A DNA stretch of 64,000 nt from Candidatus Neomicrothrix sp. UBA2983 (GCA_002346745.1 DEAL01000033.1:13847-77846); one strand, 5' to 3'. Counted from the first letter of the stretch, positions 9,031 through 17,115 are shown. Notes: generated by a model from the letters alone, not told the origin. Numbers and translations: made by a program.

Positions 9031-10664
9031 GCCACGGGGGGAAGCTCTGCGCCCGGGCGCTCCGGGAGGCCGGGGTCGGCGCCATCTTCACGCTGACCGG
9101 CGGCCACGTCATGCCGATCTACGACGGCGCCCTCGACGAGGGCATCCCGATCATCGACGTCCGCCACGAGCAGGCGGCGGTGCACGCCGCCGACGCCTAC
9201 AGCCGCCTCAACCCGGGACGGATCGGCTGCGCCGTGCTCACCGCCGGCCCGGGCGTCACCGACGGCGTCACCGGCATCGCCAACGCCTGGCGGGCCAACT
9301 CCCCGATCCTCGTGATCGGCGGCCAGGGCCCGTTCTCGAACCTGCGGCGCGGCTCGCTCCAGGAGATGGACCACGTCGGCATGGTCCGGCCGATCAGCAA
9401 GTGGGCCGACGCCTGCTTCCAGACGCACCGCATCCCCGAGTACGTGGAGATGGCGGTCCGCACGGCGGTGTCGGGCGTGCCGGGCCCGGCGTTCCTCGAG
9501 ATCCCGATGGACGTCCTGATGGCCCCGGCCTCGCTCGAGGAGACCCGCTTCCCCGCCGTCCGCACCACGCCGCCGACGGTCCATCCCGACCCCACCGACG
9601 TGCGGGCGGCACTCGACGTCCTCGCCGGCGCCGAGCGGCCCGTCATGCTGGCCGGCACGGGCGTCAAGTGGTCACAGGGCGGCACCGCCCTGGCACGCTT
9701 CGCCGAGGCCTGCCGGATCCCCGTCTACCTGAACGGCATGGGGCGCGGGATGCTGCGGGCCGACCACCCCCAGTTCTTCAACCGCACCCGGCGTGCGGCC
9801 ATGCAGTCCTGCGACGTGTTCGTGCTGGCCGGTGCGCCGCTGGACTTCCGGCTCCGCTTCGGCGACTCGGTGCCCGCCGACGCACGGATCGTCCAGTTCG
9901 ACATGGACGCCACCCTGATCGGACAGAACCGCCAGGCGGACGTGGGCGTGGTCGGCAACATCGGCACCTCCCTCGACCACCTCACCGACCTGCTGGCAGC
10001 CGGAGGCGGGCTCGACTTCGGCACCTGGTCGGACGAGCTGCGGGCCGGCGAGGACGAGGCGGCCGCCGCCCTCGAGGCGCAGCTCACCTCCGACGAGAGC
10101 CCCGTCGACCCGTTGCGCTTCGCCGCCGAGATCCGCGACTTCATCGACGAGGACACCATCCTCATCGGCGACGGCGGCGACATCGTGGCCCAGTCGTCGA
10201 AGGTCATCCCGGTGCTGCGGGAGAACTGCTGGATGGACCCGGGGCCTCTCGGCACCCTCGGCGTCGGGATGCCGTTCGCCCTGGCTGCCCAGCACTCCTT
10301 CCCCGACCGCCGGGTTCTCATCATCTACGGCGATGGGGCGTTCGGGCTGAACGGCTTCGAATACGACACGGCGGTGCGCTTCGGCCTGCCGATCGTCGGA
10401 ATCGTCGGCAACGACGCCGCCTGGGGGCAGATGCTGCGGCCCCAGGTCGGAATCTACGGCGCCGACCGCAAGGTGGCCGTCGACCTGGCCCCCACCCGCT
10501 ACGACCGGGTGGTCGAGGCGATGGGCGGCCACGGCGAGCACTGCGAGCGCCCCGAGGAGATCCGCCCTGCACTGGAGCGGGCGTTCGCCTCCGGGAAGCC
10601 GGCGCTAGTGAACGTGGCGCTTCGCAAGGACGAGGGCGCCCCGAAGGGCAGCACGTACGTCTAG
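9027..10664 (+). CDS. Thiamine diphosphate-dependent enzyme (acetolactate synthase / 2-hydroxyacyl-CoA lyase type)
   Basis: A 545-residue ThDP enzyme with the usual PYR, central and PP domains. The cofactor-activating Glu is residue 48 in DVRHEQAAVHAADAYSR. The ThDP-binding motif of the PP domain is GDGAFGLNGFEYDTAV followed by GNDAAWG. Sequences around WGQMLRPQVG resemble oxalyl-CoA decarboxylase and 2-hydroxyacyl-CoA lyase more than biosynthetic acetolactate synthase, and no regulatory ilvN subunit is nearby. The ATG overlaps the hydratase stop (ATGA). A ThDP carboligase or lyase is not part of the classical atu or liu pathway, so its step here is unknown. Its stop codon shares the palindrome CTAG with the convergent sulfurtransferase gene. 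Confidence 0.82.
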   Translation: MSHGGKLCARALREAGVGAIFTLTGGHVMPIYDGALDEGIPIIDVRHEQAAVHAADAYSRLNPGRIGCAVLTAGPGVTDGVTGIANAWRANSPILVIGGQGPFSNLRRGSLQEMDHVGMVRPISKWADACFQTHRIPEYVEMAVRTAVSGVPGPAFLEIPMDVLMAPASLEETRFPAVRTTPPTVHPDPTDVRAALDVLAGAERPVMLAGTGVKWSQGGTALARFAEACRIPVYLNGMGRGMLRADHPQFFNRTRRAAMQSCDVFVLAGAPLDFRLRFGDSVPADARIVQFDMDATLIGQNRQADVGVVGNIGTSLDHLTDLLAAGGGLDFGTWSDELRAGEDEAAAALEAQLTSDESPVDPLRFAAEIRDFIDEDTILIGDGGDIVAQSSKVIPVLRENCWMDPGPLGTLGVGMPFALAAQHSFPDRRVLIIYGDGAFGLNGFEYDTAVRFGLPIVGIVGNDAAWGQMLRPQVGIYGADRKVAVDLAPTRYDRVVEAMGGHGEHCERPEEIRPALERAFASGKPALVNVALRKDEGAPKGSTYV

Positions 10665-11494
10665 TCGTCGCGGTCCGGCTCCCCGCCGGTGGCGGCCGGG
10701 CGGCCGGTGGCGCTCCACTGCGACCAGGACCCGACGTAGAGACGTCCCCGACCGAGGCCGGCGTGTTCCATGGCCAGGAGGTCGTGGCAGGCGCTGACCC
10801 CCGAACCGCAGTAGGCGACCACCCCGAGGGCCTCCCCGACCCCGAGTTCCTCGTAGTGGGCGCGGAGGTCGTCGGGCGACCGGAACCGGCCCCCGTCCCC
10901 GAGGTTGGCGGCGAACGGGGCGTTGCGGGCCCCCGGCACGTGGCCGGCACGCGGGTCGACCGGCTCGACCTCGCCGCGGTACCGCTCGGGGGCCCTGGCG
11001 TCGAGGACGATCCCGCCGGCGGCCGCGGCGGCCACCTCCTCGATGCCGGCGAACGCCCCGTCGGGCCAGGGCCGCACCGGGCACTCGACGGGCGGACGCG
11101 TCGCCGAGCCGGCCTCGAGCGGGCCGTCCCAGGCGCCGATGCCGCCATCCAGGAGCGCCGCCGGCTGCCCGAGCACGCGCAGCATCCAGACCAGGCGTCC
11201 GGCGCTCATGCCGCCGCTGTCGTCGTAGGCAACGACGGCGTCGTCGGGGCCGATGCCCAGTGCACCGAGGGCGGCGGCGAACGCCTCGGCGGTGGGCAGC
11301 GGATGGCGGCCCTGGGTGGTGCTGGGCGGCGCCGTCAGGTCCCGGTCGAGGTCGACGAACACCGCCCCGGGCAGGTGGCCGGCCTCGTACGCCTCGCGGC
11401 CGGAACGCCCGCCGAGGTACCAGCGCACGTCGCAGAGGACGGCGTCGAGCCGTCCGAGGTCACCGGCGTCGACGATCGGGCCCAGTGGCTGCAC
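10661..11494 (-). CDS. Thiosulfate/3-mercaptopyruvate sulfurtransferase (two rhodanese domains)
   Basis: A 277-residue protein with two rhodanese domains. The N-terminal domain (about 8-125) is the inactive partner; the C-terminal domain (about 140-265) carries the active Cys at about residue 229 in the loop YCGSGVSACHD. The CGSGVSA loop is closer to mercaptopyruvate sulfurtransferases (CGSGVTA) than to rhodaneses (CRKG-type). It moves sulfane sulfur to cyanide or thiols in the cytoplasm. The start is a GTG with no obvious Shine-Dalgarno. Its last bases overlap the stop of the convergent ThDP-enzyme gene. Confidence 0.88.
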   Translation of the reverse strand: MQPLGPIVDAGDLGRLDAVLCDVRWYLGGRSGREAYEAGHLPGAVFVDLDRDLTAPPSTTQGRHPLPTAEAFAAALGALGIGPDDAVVAYDDSGGMSAGRLVWMLRVLGQPAALLDGGIGAWDGPLEAGSATRPPVECPVRPWPDGAFAGIEEVAAAAAGGIVLDARAPERYRGEVEPVDPRAGHVPGARNAPFAANLGDGGRFRSPDDLRAHYEELGVGEALGVVAYCGSGVSACHDLLAMEHAGLGRGRLYVGSWSQWSATGRPAATGGEPDRDD

Positions 11495-11519
11495 GGGAGG
11501 ATGCTGACAGGTTCCGCCG

Positions 11520-12899
11520 TCAGGGTGCGACCAGCGGCCAGGGCTCGAGGCGCTCCCAGGCCGCCGCCACGTCGAGGACCATGCGGTCCTCGTGCTGGCG
11601 GCCCATCACCTGGAGGCCGACGGGCAGTCCGTCGACCAGCCCGGCCGGCACCGAGATCGCCGGGTTCCCGGACACGTTGGCGGGGATGGTGAGGGCGCCG
11701 TTGTTCCCGACGGGGACGCGCTCGCCGGCCACCCGGTTGTTGGACTCGACCTCTGCCGGGAAGGCGACGTCGGGGTTGGCTGCGCAGACGACCAGGTCCA
11801 CCCGGTCGAACAGTTCGGCCATGCGCTCGTTGGCCTCGGTGCGGGTGGCCTCGACACGGGCGGCGACCTCGAGGTCGAAGCGCTCGAGCCCCATCCGGAC
11901 GCCGAAGGCCATCGAGCGGGTCATCTGCTCCTCGCAGCCCGGCCAGCGGTCGGCGACCACCTGGTAGAGGCCGACCTGGTTGGCGATCGCCCACTCGGCG
12001 GCGAGCCGGGGCAGCGACACGTCGACGTCGACGAGTTCCAGGCCGAGCGCCTCGGCCAGCCGCTGGCCTGCCTCCTGGACCCGCTGCCGAACGGGGTCCG
12101 CGAGGATTGCCGACCCGAGGTCGGGGGCGACGACCGCCCGCAGCCCCCGCAGGTCCTTCGCCCCCAGGTTCGCCTCCCATCCGTCCTCGGTCGGGAGGCT
12201 GTAGGGGTCGCGGGCATCGAAGCCGGCGCACACGTCGTACCAGCGGGCGGCGTCGCGCACCGAACGGGCAAGGCATCCCGACACGACGGTCTGGGGACCG
12301 ATCGTCGTCTGCGGGCCCCGCGGGATGCGCCCGGCGGTGCCCTTCATCCCGACCAGCCCGCAGAAGCCCGCCGGGATGCGGATCGAGCCGCCGCCGTCGC
12401 CGCCGGTGGCGATCGGGACCAGTCCGCCGGCCACCGCCGCGGCGCTGCCACCGGAGGAGCCCCCGGCGGTGGCGTCCCGGCGCCAGGGGTTGCGCGTCAC
12501 GCCGTTGAGCTTCGTGGTCGAGCAGTTGAGGCCGCCGAACTCGCTTGCGGTCGTGAGTCCGACCAGGTTGGCGCCGGCCGCCTTCAGGCGGGCGACCATC
12601 GTCCCGTCGTGGGGCGCCACCTCGTCGGCGAACAGCAGCGAGGCGTGCGTGTCGGGCCAGCCCTCCACCCGGTGCAACTCCTTGACCCCGACCGGAACCC
12701 CGCCCAGCGGGAGCGACGCGTCGGCGGCCTCGGCGCGGGCGAGGACGCCGTCGGCGTCGACGTGGGAGAAAGCGTTCAGGTCGCTGGCCGCGATGGCGTC
12801 GAGGACGGCCCGAGCCTCCTCGACGGGCGACCGCTCGCCGTTGCGGAAGGCCTCGACCAGCGACACGACGTCACCGGACCAGGTCGCACCGACGTTCAC
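11520..12899 (-). CDS. Amidase-signature hydrolase
   Basis: A 459-residue amidase-signature enzyme. The Ser-cisSer-Lys triad is visible: Lys73 in GVKELHRVEG, cis-Ser148 in TAGGSSGGSAA and nucleophile Ser172 in GGDGGGSIRIPAGFCG. Such enzymes hydrolyse amides of many kinds; nothing points to GatA, since gatB and gatC are absent. The GTG start overlaps the stop of the upstream alcohol dehydrogenase gene (GTGA), so the two form an operon. Substrate unknown. Confidence 0.87.
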   Translation of the reverse strand: MNVGATWSGDVVSLVEAFRNGERSPVEEARAVLDAIAASDLNAFSHVDADGVLARAEAADASLPLGGVPVGVKELHRVEGWPDTHASLLFADEVAPHDGTMVARLKAAGANLVGLTTASEFGGLNCSTTKLNGVTRNPWRRDATAGGSSGGSAAAVAGGLVPIATGGDGGGSIRIPAGFCGLVGMKGTAGRIPRGPQTTIGPQTVVSGCLARSVRDAARWYDVCAGFDARDPYSLPTEDGWEANLGAKDLRGLRAVVAPDLGSAILADPVRQRVQEAGQRLAEALGLELVDVDVSLPRLAAEWAIANQVGLYQVVADRWPGCEEQMTRSMAFGVRMGLERFDLEVAARVEATRTEANERMAELFDRVDLVVCAANPDVAFPAEVESNNRVAGERVPVGNNGALTIPANVSGNPAISVPAGLVDGLPVGLQVMGRQHEDRMVLDVAAAWERLEPWPLVAP

Positions 12900-13999
12900 G
12901 AGCCGGCGACCTCCAGGACCGTGCGGATGCCGGCGGCCTGCCGGAGCCGGTCCATCCCCTCGTTGACCTCGGCCAGGTCGAGGCGGTGGCTGACCATGCC
13001 CTCGAGGTCGAGCCGGCCGGCCCGCCAGGCCGCCACCAGCATCGGGATGTCCCGCTGCGGATGGCAGTCGCCGAGCAGGGTGCCCAGGATCCGCTTGCCC
13101 TGGAGCGCCAGCATCACGGGCAGGAGTTCGGTGGTGGCCATCGTGGCGTCCACACCGACCACCACCGTGGTGCCGTGGCGACGGGTGGCGTCGAGGCAGG
13201 TCGACACGAGCGCGGCGACGCCGGCGGCCTCGAAGGCGTAGTCGACGCCGACGCCCCCAGTGGCCTCGAGTACCCGGGCCGGCACATCGTCGACGAGGGG
13301 GTCGATCGCCAGCGTCGCCCCGAAGTGGAGCGCCGCCTCGCGTCGCTCGGCAACCGGGTCGGACACGATCACCTGCAACGCCCCGGCCAGGCGGGCGCCC
13401 TGCACCACCGAGATGCCGATGCCGCCGAGGCCGGTGACCAGCACCGTGGCGCCGGCCTCGACGCCGGCCGTGTTGACCACGGCGCCGACGCCGGTCTGGA
13501 TGGCGCAGCCGAGCACACAGGCCACGTCGAGCGGGGTGTCGAAGTCGAGGCGGACGACACCCGACTCGGGCACGACCGTCTGCTCGCAGAAGGCGCCGAC
13601 GCCGACCCCCCGCAGCACGGGGTCACCGCCGCGCGAGAACGGGGTGCTGCCGTCGGGTCGCGTGCCGCCGAGGAAGGCGTGGGCGGACTCGCAGGCGGTC
13701 GGCTCGCCCCGGGCGCACCAGTAGCAGTGGCCGCACGGGGCGAGGGGGGTCAGCAGCACCCGGTCGCCCGGCACCGTGGTGGTGACGCCGGGCCCGACGG
13801 CCTCGACGGTGCCGGCCGCCTCGTGGCCCAGGACGATGGGCTGATCGCTGCCGAGGCCGGCATCGAGGAACGACAGGTCGGAGTGGCAGATCCCGCAGTG
13901 CGACACGCTGACGAGGACCTCGCCCGGCCGCGGCTCCTCGACGTCGAGGTCGTCGACGAGCACCAGGTGGTCCCGCCCCTCGTGGACTGCAGCGCGCAT
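12896..13999 (-). CDS. Zinc-dependent alcohol dehydrogenase (MDR superfamily)
   Basis: A 367-residue zinc alcohol dehydrogenase. Catalytic-zinc ligands appear in SHCGICHSDL (Cys35) and GHEAAGTV (His), structural-zinc cysteines in CGHCYWCARGEPTAC, and the nucleotide-binding motif in VLVTGLGGIG. The domain pattern and the C-terminal QGKRILGTLLGDCHP resemble class III-like/NDMA-type dehydrogenases of actinobacteria. I place the start at the ATG at 13999, which has GGGGAGG seven bases upstream, not at a farther upstream codon. It is the first gene of a two-gene operon with the amidase. Confidence 0.88.
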   Translation of the reverse strand: MRAAVHEGRDHLVLVDDLDVEEPRPGEVLVSVSHCGICHSDLSFLDAGLGSDQPIVLGHEAAGTVEAVGPGVTTTVPGDRVLLTPLAPCGHCYWCARGEPTACESAHAFLGGTRPDGSTPFSRGGDPVLRGVGVGAFCEQTVVPESGVVRLDFDTPLDVACVLGCAIQTGVGAVVNTAGVEAGATVLVTGLGGIGISVVQGARLAGALQVIVSDPVAERREAALHFGATLAIDPLVDDVPARVLEATGGVGVDYAFEAAGVAALVSTCLDATRRHGTTVVVGVDATMATTELLPVMLALQGKRILGTLLGDCHPQRDIPMLVAAWRAGRLDLEGMVSHRLDLAEVNEGMDRLRQAAGIRTVLEVAGS

Positions 14000-14082
14000 C
14001 GAGCCTCCCCGGGGCCTTCCCGTTCCTGACGCCCAGAGCATGGCCGCGGGCGACGGTCGGGCGCCAACCGCCCGGGGCTGGC

Positions 14083-14088
14083 TAGCGT
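14083..14088 (+). promoter_or_regulatory. -10 hexamer of leaderless promoter for the MFS/cupredoxin chimera
   Basis: TAGCGT is followed by exactly six bases and then the ATG at 14095. The pattern is the same as at 1374 and 63547, so the original MFS gene start and promoter appear intact. Confidence 0.55.
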
Positions 14089-14094
14089 CCGGCG

Positions 14095-14412
14095 ATGGCC
14101 CACACGTCCGACGGTCGACCGGGGCGTCGCTCCCCCGCCGGCTTCTACGGCTGGCGGATGGTCGCCCTGGCCAGCATCGTCGGCATGCTCACCGGCCCCG
14201 GACAGTCCATCGGCGTGCCGGTGTTCCGCCAGCACCTGTCCGACGGCCTTCGCCTCTCGGACTCGGCGATCGCCGCCGCCTACCTCGTGGGGACGCTGGG
14301 CTCCTCGACGTTCTCGTTCACGTTCGACGAGCCGGGGACGTTCGACGAGCCGGGGACGTTCGACTACTTCTGCACCCCCCACCCCTGGATGGTCGGCAGG
14401 ATCGTCGTCTAG
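14095..14412 (+). pseudogene. In-frame chimera: MFS transporter N-terminus joined to a cupredoxin C-terminus
   Basis: A 105-residue open frame made of two unrelated halves. Residues 1-71 are the start of an MFS (oxalate/formate antiporter-like) transporter: GFYGWRMVALASIVG, GPGQSIGVPVFR and AAYLVGTLGSS. Residues 72-105 are the end of a plastocyanin/amicyanin-type blue copper protein: TFSFTFDEPGTF, then YFCTPHPWMVGRIVV with the Cys93-His96-Met99 ligand set. The transporter lacks eleven or so helices and the cupredoxin lacks its first histidine ligand, so neither function can survive. An 18-base tandem duplication lies just after the join. This looks like a deletion joining two genes; an assembly error is the alternative. 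Confidence 0.8.
14323..14358 (+). repeat. Tandem 18-base duplication at the chimera junction
   Basis: TTCGACGAGCCGGGGACG occurs twice in direct succession (14323-14340 and 14341-14358), encoding FDEPGT twice. It lies about 15 bases after the MFS/cupredoxin join. Confidence 0.9.
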
Positions 14413-14606
14413 GCCTGATCCCCAGGTGAAATTGGGCGCAGGTCATCGGGGGCGGGCCTCGGATCACGTGCGCACGGTCGCTGCCGGGAGGACCGGAGGG
14501 ACTGTCGCACCCCTTGTGCGGGGCGGGGCATCGACGGGGTGTGCGGTTCCGAGGTCGACCGGGCGGTCGGGGCACTGCGGGAGGTGTTCGACGGCGATGT
14601 GCTGGC

Positions 14607-14825
14607 ATCGTCGACGACTTCGTGCGACGCCAGGATCGCGACCTCGACGACATCGAAAAGGCGCAGCGGCGGCACGATCGCCGTCGGGTCTCGATCGTGG
14701 CCGGCCTCGACGGCATGGTGCGCCTCGAGGCGCTGCTGGCACTCGACGCCGGCGCGGTGGGCAAGGGGGCGGCGGCCATCGCCGACGACCTGTGGCGCCA
14801 CGAGGACGCACGGGGAAGAAGAAAG
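14607..14825 (+). pseudogene. Remnant of a DUF222/HNH (13E12-type) endonuclease
   Basis: In one reading frame about 73 codons resemble the middle of DUF222 proteins: DDFVRRQDRDLDDIEKAQRR, LDGMVRLEALLALDAG and DDLWRHEDARGRRK, the last matching the LWRAEDPK-type segment of this family. There is no intact start, the C-terminal HNH nuclease is missing, and the frame runs into the antisense of a tRNA gene. Intact members are about 350-500 residues and multicopy in actinobacteria. I recognise no gene in the surrounding 14413-14606 stretch. Confidence 0.55.
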
Positions 14826-14856
14826 ACCGCAGAACCCCCTGCTGGAAAGGGGGTTC
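14811..14856 (-). terminator. Rho-independent terminator of tRNA-Gly
   Basis: An 8-bp perfect stem (GAACCCCC at 14832-14839 with GGGGGTTC at 14849-14856, 9-base loop) lies seven bases beyond the tRNA 3' end. On the minus strand it is followed by a pyrimidine-rich tail including TCTTTCTTCTTCC. Confidence 0.75.
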
Positions 14857-14862
14857 GCGTGG

Positions 14863-14935
14863 AGCGGACGACGAGATTCGAACCCGCGACCCTCACCTTG
14901 GCAAGGTGATGCTCTACCAACTGAGCTACGTCCGC
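14863..14935 (-). tRNA. tRNA-Gly (anticodon GCC)
   Basis: A 73-nt tRNA folds cleanly: acceptor GCGGACG/CGTCCGC with discriminator T, D arm GCTC-AGTTGGTA-GAGC, anticodon stem TCACC/GGTGA around loop TTGCCAA (anticodon GCC), and T loop TTCGAAT. CCA is not encoded. Its 3' end faces the gene debris at 14413-14825, as expected if this tRNA has served as an integration site. Confidence 0.95.
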
Positions 14936-14945
14936 AGCGGGCGCC

Positions 14946-14951
14946 ACTGTA
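14946..14951 (-). promoter_or_regulatory. -10 hexamer of the tRNA-Gly promoter
   Basis: TACAGT on the minus strand ends ten bases before the mature 5' end of the tRNA, leaving a very short leader for RNase P. Confidence 0.45.
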
Positions 14952-15042
14952 TCGGCGGATCAACCCACCCCATCCCGCCAGGGATAACGTCCCCGGTTGT
15001 CACGCCTAGGCGGTCCTTGGGCTCACCGAACGACCGCCGACG

Positions 15043-15273
15043 TCAGTTCTCGTCGGCGTCCCCCGAAAGGTCCACCCGCAGGGTCAGGATCCCGTCCTCG
15101 AGGGTGGCCTCGGCGTCACCGATGATGGCGAAGTCCTGGAAGTCCAACTGTGCCTGCTCGATGAACCGCAGCCGCTCCTCGCCGCCGATGGGCGGCAGCG
15201 GCCTGTCGCGGACCGCCTGGGCACGCTCGCGGAAGCGCTCGAGCATGGCCGGCAGGTCGAGTTGGTCGCCCAT
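15043..15273 (-). CDS. Small acidic hypothetical protein
   Basis: A 76-residue protein I do not recognise. It is soluble, with a charged N-terminal helix-like half (LERFRERAQAVRDRPLPPIGG) and an acidic C-terminal half that looks like beta strands. No signal peptide or membrane segment is present. The ATG at 15273 is supported by a TAGGGT hexamer exactly six bases upstream, so a leaderless transcript is predicted even though the gene could also be read through from the metX-metZ direction. The -10 hexamer overlaps the stop codon of the gene before it. Confidence 0.65.
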   Translation of the reverse strand: MGDQLDLPAMLERFRERAQAVRDRPLPPIGGEERLRFIEQAQLDFQDFAIIGDAEATLEDGILTLRVDLSGDADEN

Positions 15274-15279
15274 CGCTCC

Positions 15280-15285
15280 ACCCTA
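15280..15285 (-). promoter_or_regulatory. -10 hexamer of leaderless promoter for the 76-residue protein
   Basis: TAGGGT on the minus strand is six bases from the ATG at 15273. It contains the stop codon (TAG) of the preceding gene. Confidence 0.55.
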
Positions 15286-15837
15286 TGGCGCCAGCCGGTC
15301 GCCGATCGTCGCGGCCACATCGGCCAACACCTCGGCCGACGAACGCCCCCGGGGCGGTGCTCCCCCTGAGGGCGCAGCGGACCCATTGGCCTGTCTCTCC
15401 TCGTGGACGTCCTCGGTCTCTGGGGCCTCGCCCGTCGTGCCGTCAGAACCGTCGTCGGACTCCTCCTCGGACTCCTCAACCACCTCATCGACCGGATCCG
15501 ACCGCAACTCACCCTCCCCGACGTCCTCCTCGACCAGCGCCGTGGCTCGCTCGAGTTCGCCGCGGGCCACCGCCGCACGTACCACCCGGTCCGGCCGGGT
15601 CTGCCACCAGTAGACGCCGGCAGCGGCCAGCACCAGGACGGCGACCACCCGCAGGGTCAGCACGATCTGGTCGACCCGCTCGGAGGTGATTCGGCCCTCG
15701 TCGTCGATCTCGGGGGGCACGGTCTCGACGGTCGTGACCTGGGCGGCGGCGGGGACAGCGAAGCACAGGGCACCGAGGAACAGTGCCGGGGCCAGCAGCA
15801 ACGCTGCCGGGACCCTCCTGCTCCGCGCTGCCCGCAT
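15283..15837 (-). CDS. Secreted or membrane-anchored hypothetical protein with acidic tail
   Basis: A 184-residue protein of unknown function. Residues 1-33 look like a signal peptide (two Arg clusters, then ALLLAPALFLGALCFAVPAAAQ). A second hydrophobic segment at about 58-78 (IVLTLRVVAVLVLAAAGVYW) should span the membrane. The rest is charged, with an acidic, Ser/Glu-rich stretch (about 115-150) that is probably disordered. GAGGAC precedes the ATG by four bases. It lies 39 bases downstream of metZ in the same direction, so it may be in that operon. No domain is recognised. Confidence 0.62.
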   Translation of the reverse strand: MRAARSRRVPAALLLAPALFLGALCFAVPAAAQVTTVETVPPEIDDEGRITSERVDQIVLTLRVVAVLVLAAAGVYWWQTRPDRVVRAAVARGELERATALVEEDVGEGELRSDPVDEVVEESEEESDDGSDGTTGEAPETEDVHEERQANGSAAPSGGAPPRGRSSAEVLADVAATIGDRLAP

Positions 15838-15876
15838 ATCCGTCCTCGCTCGCCTGTCCCCTCCGGTCCGCCGATG

Positions 15877-17115
15877 CTAGCCACCCGAAGCGGCCCTGTC
15901 CCGGGTCGACGGTTCTCGGACGGCGGCAGCCAGGGCCTGGTCGAGGTCGGCGACGACGTCGTCGGCGTGTTCGAGGCCGCAGGAAACCCGGATGGTCCCG
16001 GGCCCGATGCCGGTCGCCTCCATCTCCTCGGGCGTGAGGCCCACGTGGGTGGTGCTGGCCGGATGGGTGACCAGCGTCTCCGGGCCGCCCAGCGAGGTCG
16101 CCCGGTGGGCGAGCCGAACCGACTCGACGAACCGCCGGCCCGTCTCGGCGTCACCCGCCAGGTCGAACGTGAGCAGGCCACCGGGGGTCCGCAGCTGCCG
16201 GACGGCCAGGTCCCGCTGCGGGTGCGAGTCGAGGCCCGGGTAGCAGACGGTCTCGACGCCGGCGTGTGCCTCGAGGTGCTCGGCCAGCCGCTGGGCGGTG
16301 GCGGTCTGGTGGGCGAGGCGCACCCCGAGCGTGCGCAGGCCCCGGTGGGCATTGAGGGCGTCGGCCGGTGAGGCGTTGGCGCCGTGCAACACGGCGAAGC
16401 CCCACAGCCACGCCACCAGGTCCTCGGAGCCGGCCACCACGCCGATCGTGGCGTCGTTGTGGCCGGCGATGCCCTTCGTCGCCGAGTGCACGACCAGGTC
16501 GACGCCGTGGGCGATCGGGTTCTGCCCGAGGGGCGTGGCGAACGTGGAGTCGACGACCGTGGTGGCCCGGTCGATCGCCCCCAGCGCGTCGAGGTCGACG
16601 AGGTCGAGGCGCGGATTGGCCGGCGACTCGGCGAACACCAGCATGGTGCGGCCCGGCTGGATGGCAGCCTCGAAGGCACCGGACTCGGTGCCGTCCACGA
16701 AGGTCACGTCGATGCCCAGGCGGGGGCACACCGTCTGGAGGAACAACTGGGTGCCGGCGTAGAGCTGGCGCTGGGCCACCACGTGGTCGCCCGACGAGCA
16801 CAGTCCGAGCACCACGGCGCTGATCGCGCCCATGCCCGAGGCGAACGATCGGGCGGCATCGGCCCCCTCGAGTTCGGCGATCGCCGACTCGAAGGCGTTG
16901 ACGGTCGGGTTGCCGTAGCGGCTGTAGAAGCGCTCCGCCCCGACGGCCGTTGCCATGCGCCGCCCCTCCTCGACGCTCTCGAAGGCGAACGTGGACGTCG
17001 GGTACAGCACGGGCGCCAGCGAGGTCTCGCCCTCGCTGCGGCCCGACGTGACCACTGTCGTCTCGGGTTGCTGGTCGGGGACAGGGGTCCGATCGGGAGT
17101 CTCGTCGTCAGCCAT
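15877..17115 (-). CDS. PLP-dependent sulfhydrylation/transsulfuration enzyme downstream of metX (MetZ/MetB-like)
   Basis: A 412-residue Cys/Met-metabolism PLP enzyme. The N-terminal part has TSFAFESVEEG-type strands and YSRYGNPTVNAFE; the PLP lysine is in HSATKGIAGHNDATIG. Its ATG overlaps the metX stop by eight bases, so the pair is translationally coupled. MetX makes O-acetylhomoserine and this enzyme would convert it to homocysteine (sulfide) or cystathionine (cysteine). Sequence alone does not separate O-acylhomoserine sulfhydrylase from cystathionine gamma-synthase. Both genes lie behind the SAM-type riboswitch at 18500-18575. A paralogue begins at base 642. Confidence 0.87.
   Translation of the reverse strand: MADDETPDRTPVPDQQPETTVVTSGRSEGETSLAPVLYPTSTFAFESVEEGRRMATAVGAERFYSRYGNPTVNAFESAIAELEGADAARSFASGMGAISAVVLGLCSSGDHVVAQRQLYAGTQLFLQTVCPRLGIDVTFVDGTESGAFEAAIQPGRTMLVFAESPANPRLDLVDLDALGAIDRATTVVDSTFATPLGQNPIAHGVDLVVHSATKGIAGHNDATIGVVAGSEDLVAWLWGFAVLHGANASPADALNAHRGLRTLGVRLAHQTATAQRLAEHLEAHAGVETVCYPGLDSHPQRDLAVRQLRTPGGLLTFDLAGDAETGRRFVESVRLAHRATSLGGPETLVTHPASTTHVGLTPEEMEATGIGPGTIRVSCGLEHADDVVADLDQALAAAVREPSTRDRAASGG

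Noticed and set aside
14539..15009. 156-codon plus-strand frame through the tRNA region
   Set aside because: It reads through the antisense of tRNA-Gly and its terminator and matches nothing; only the DUF222-like stretch in another frame is supported.
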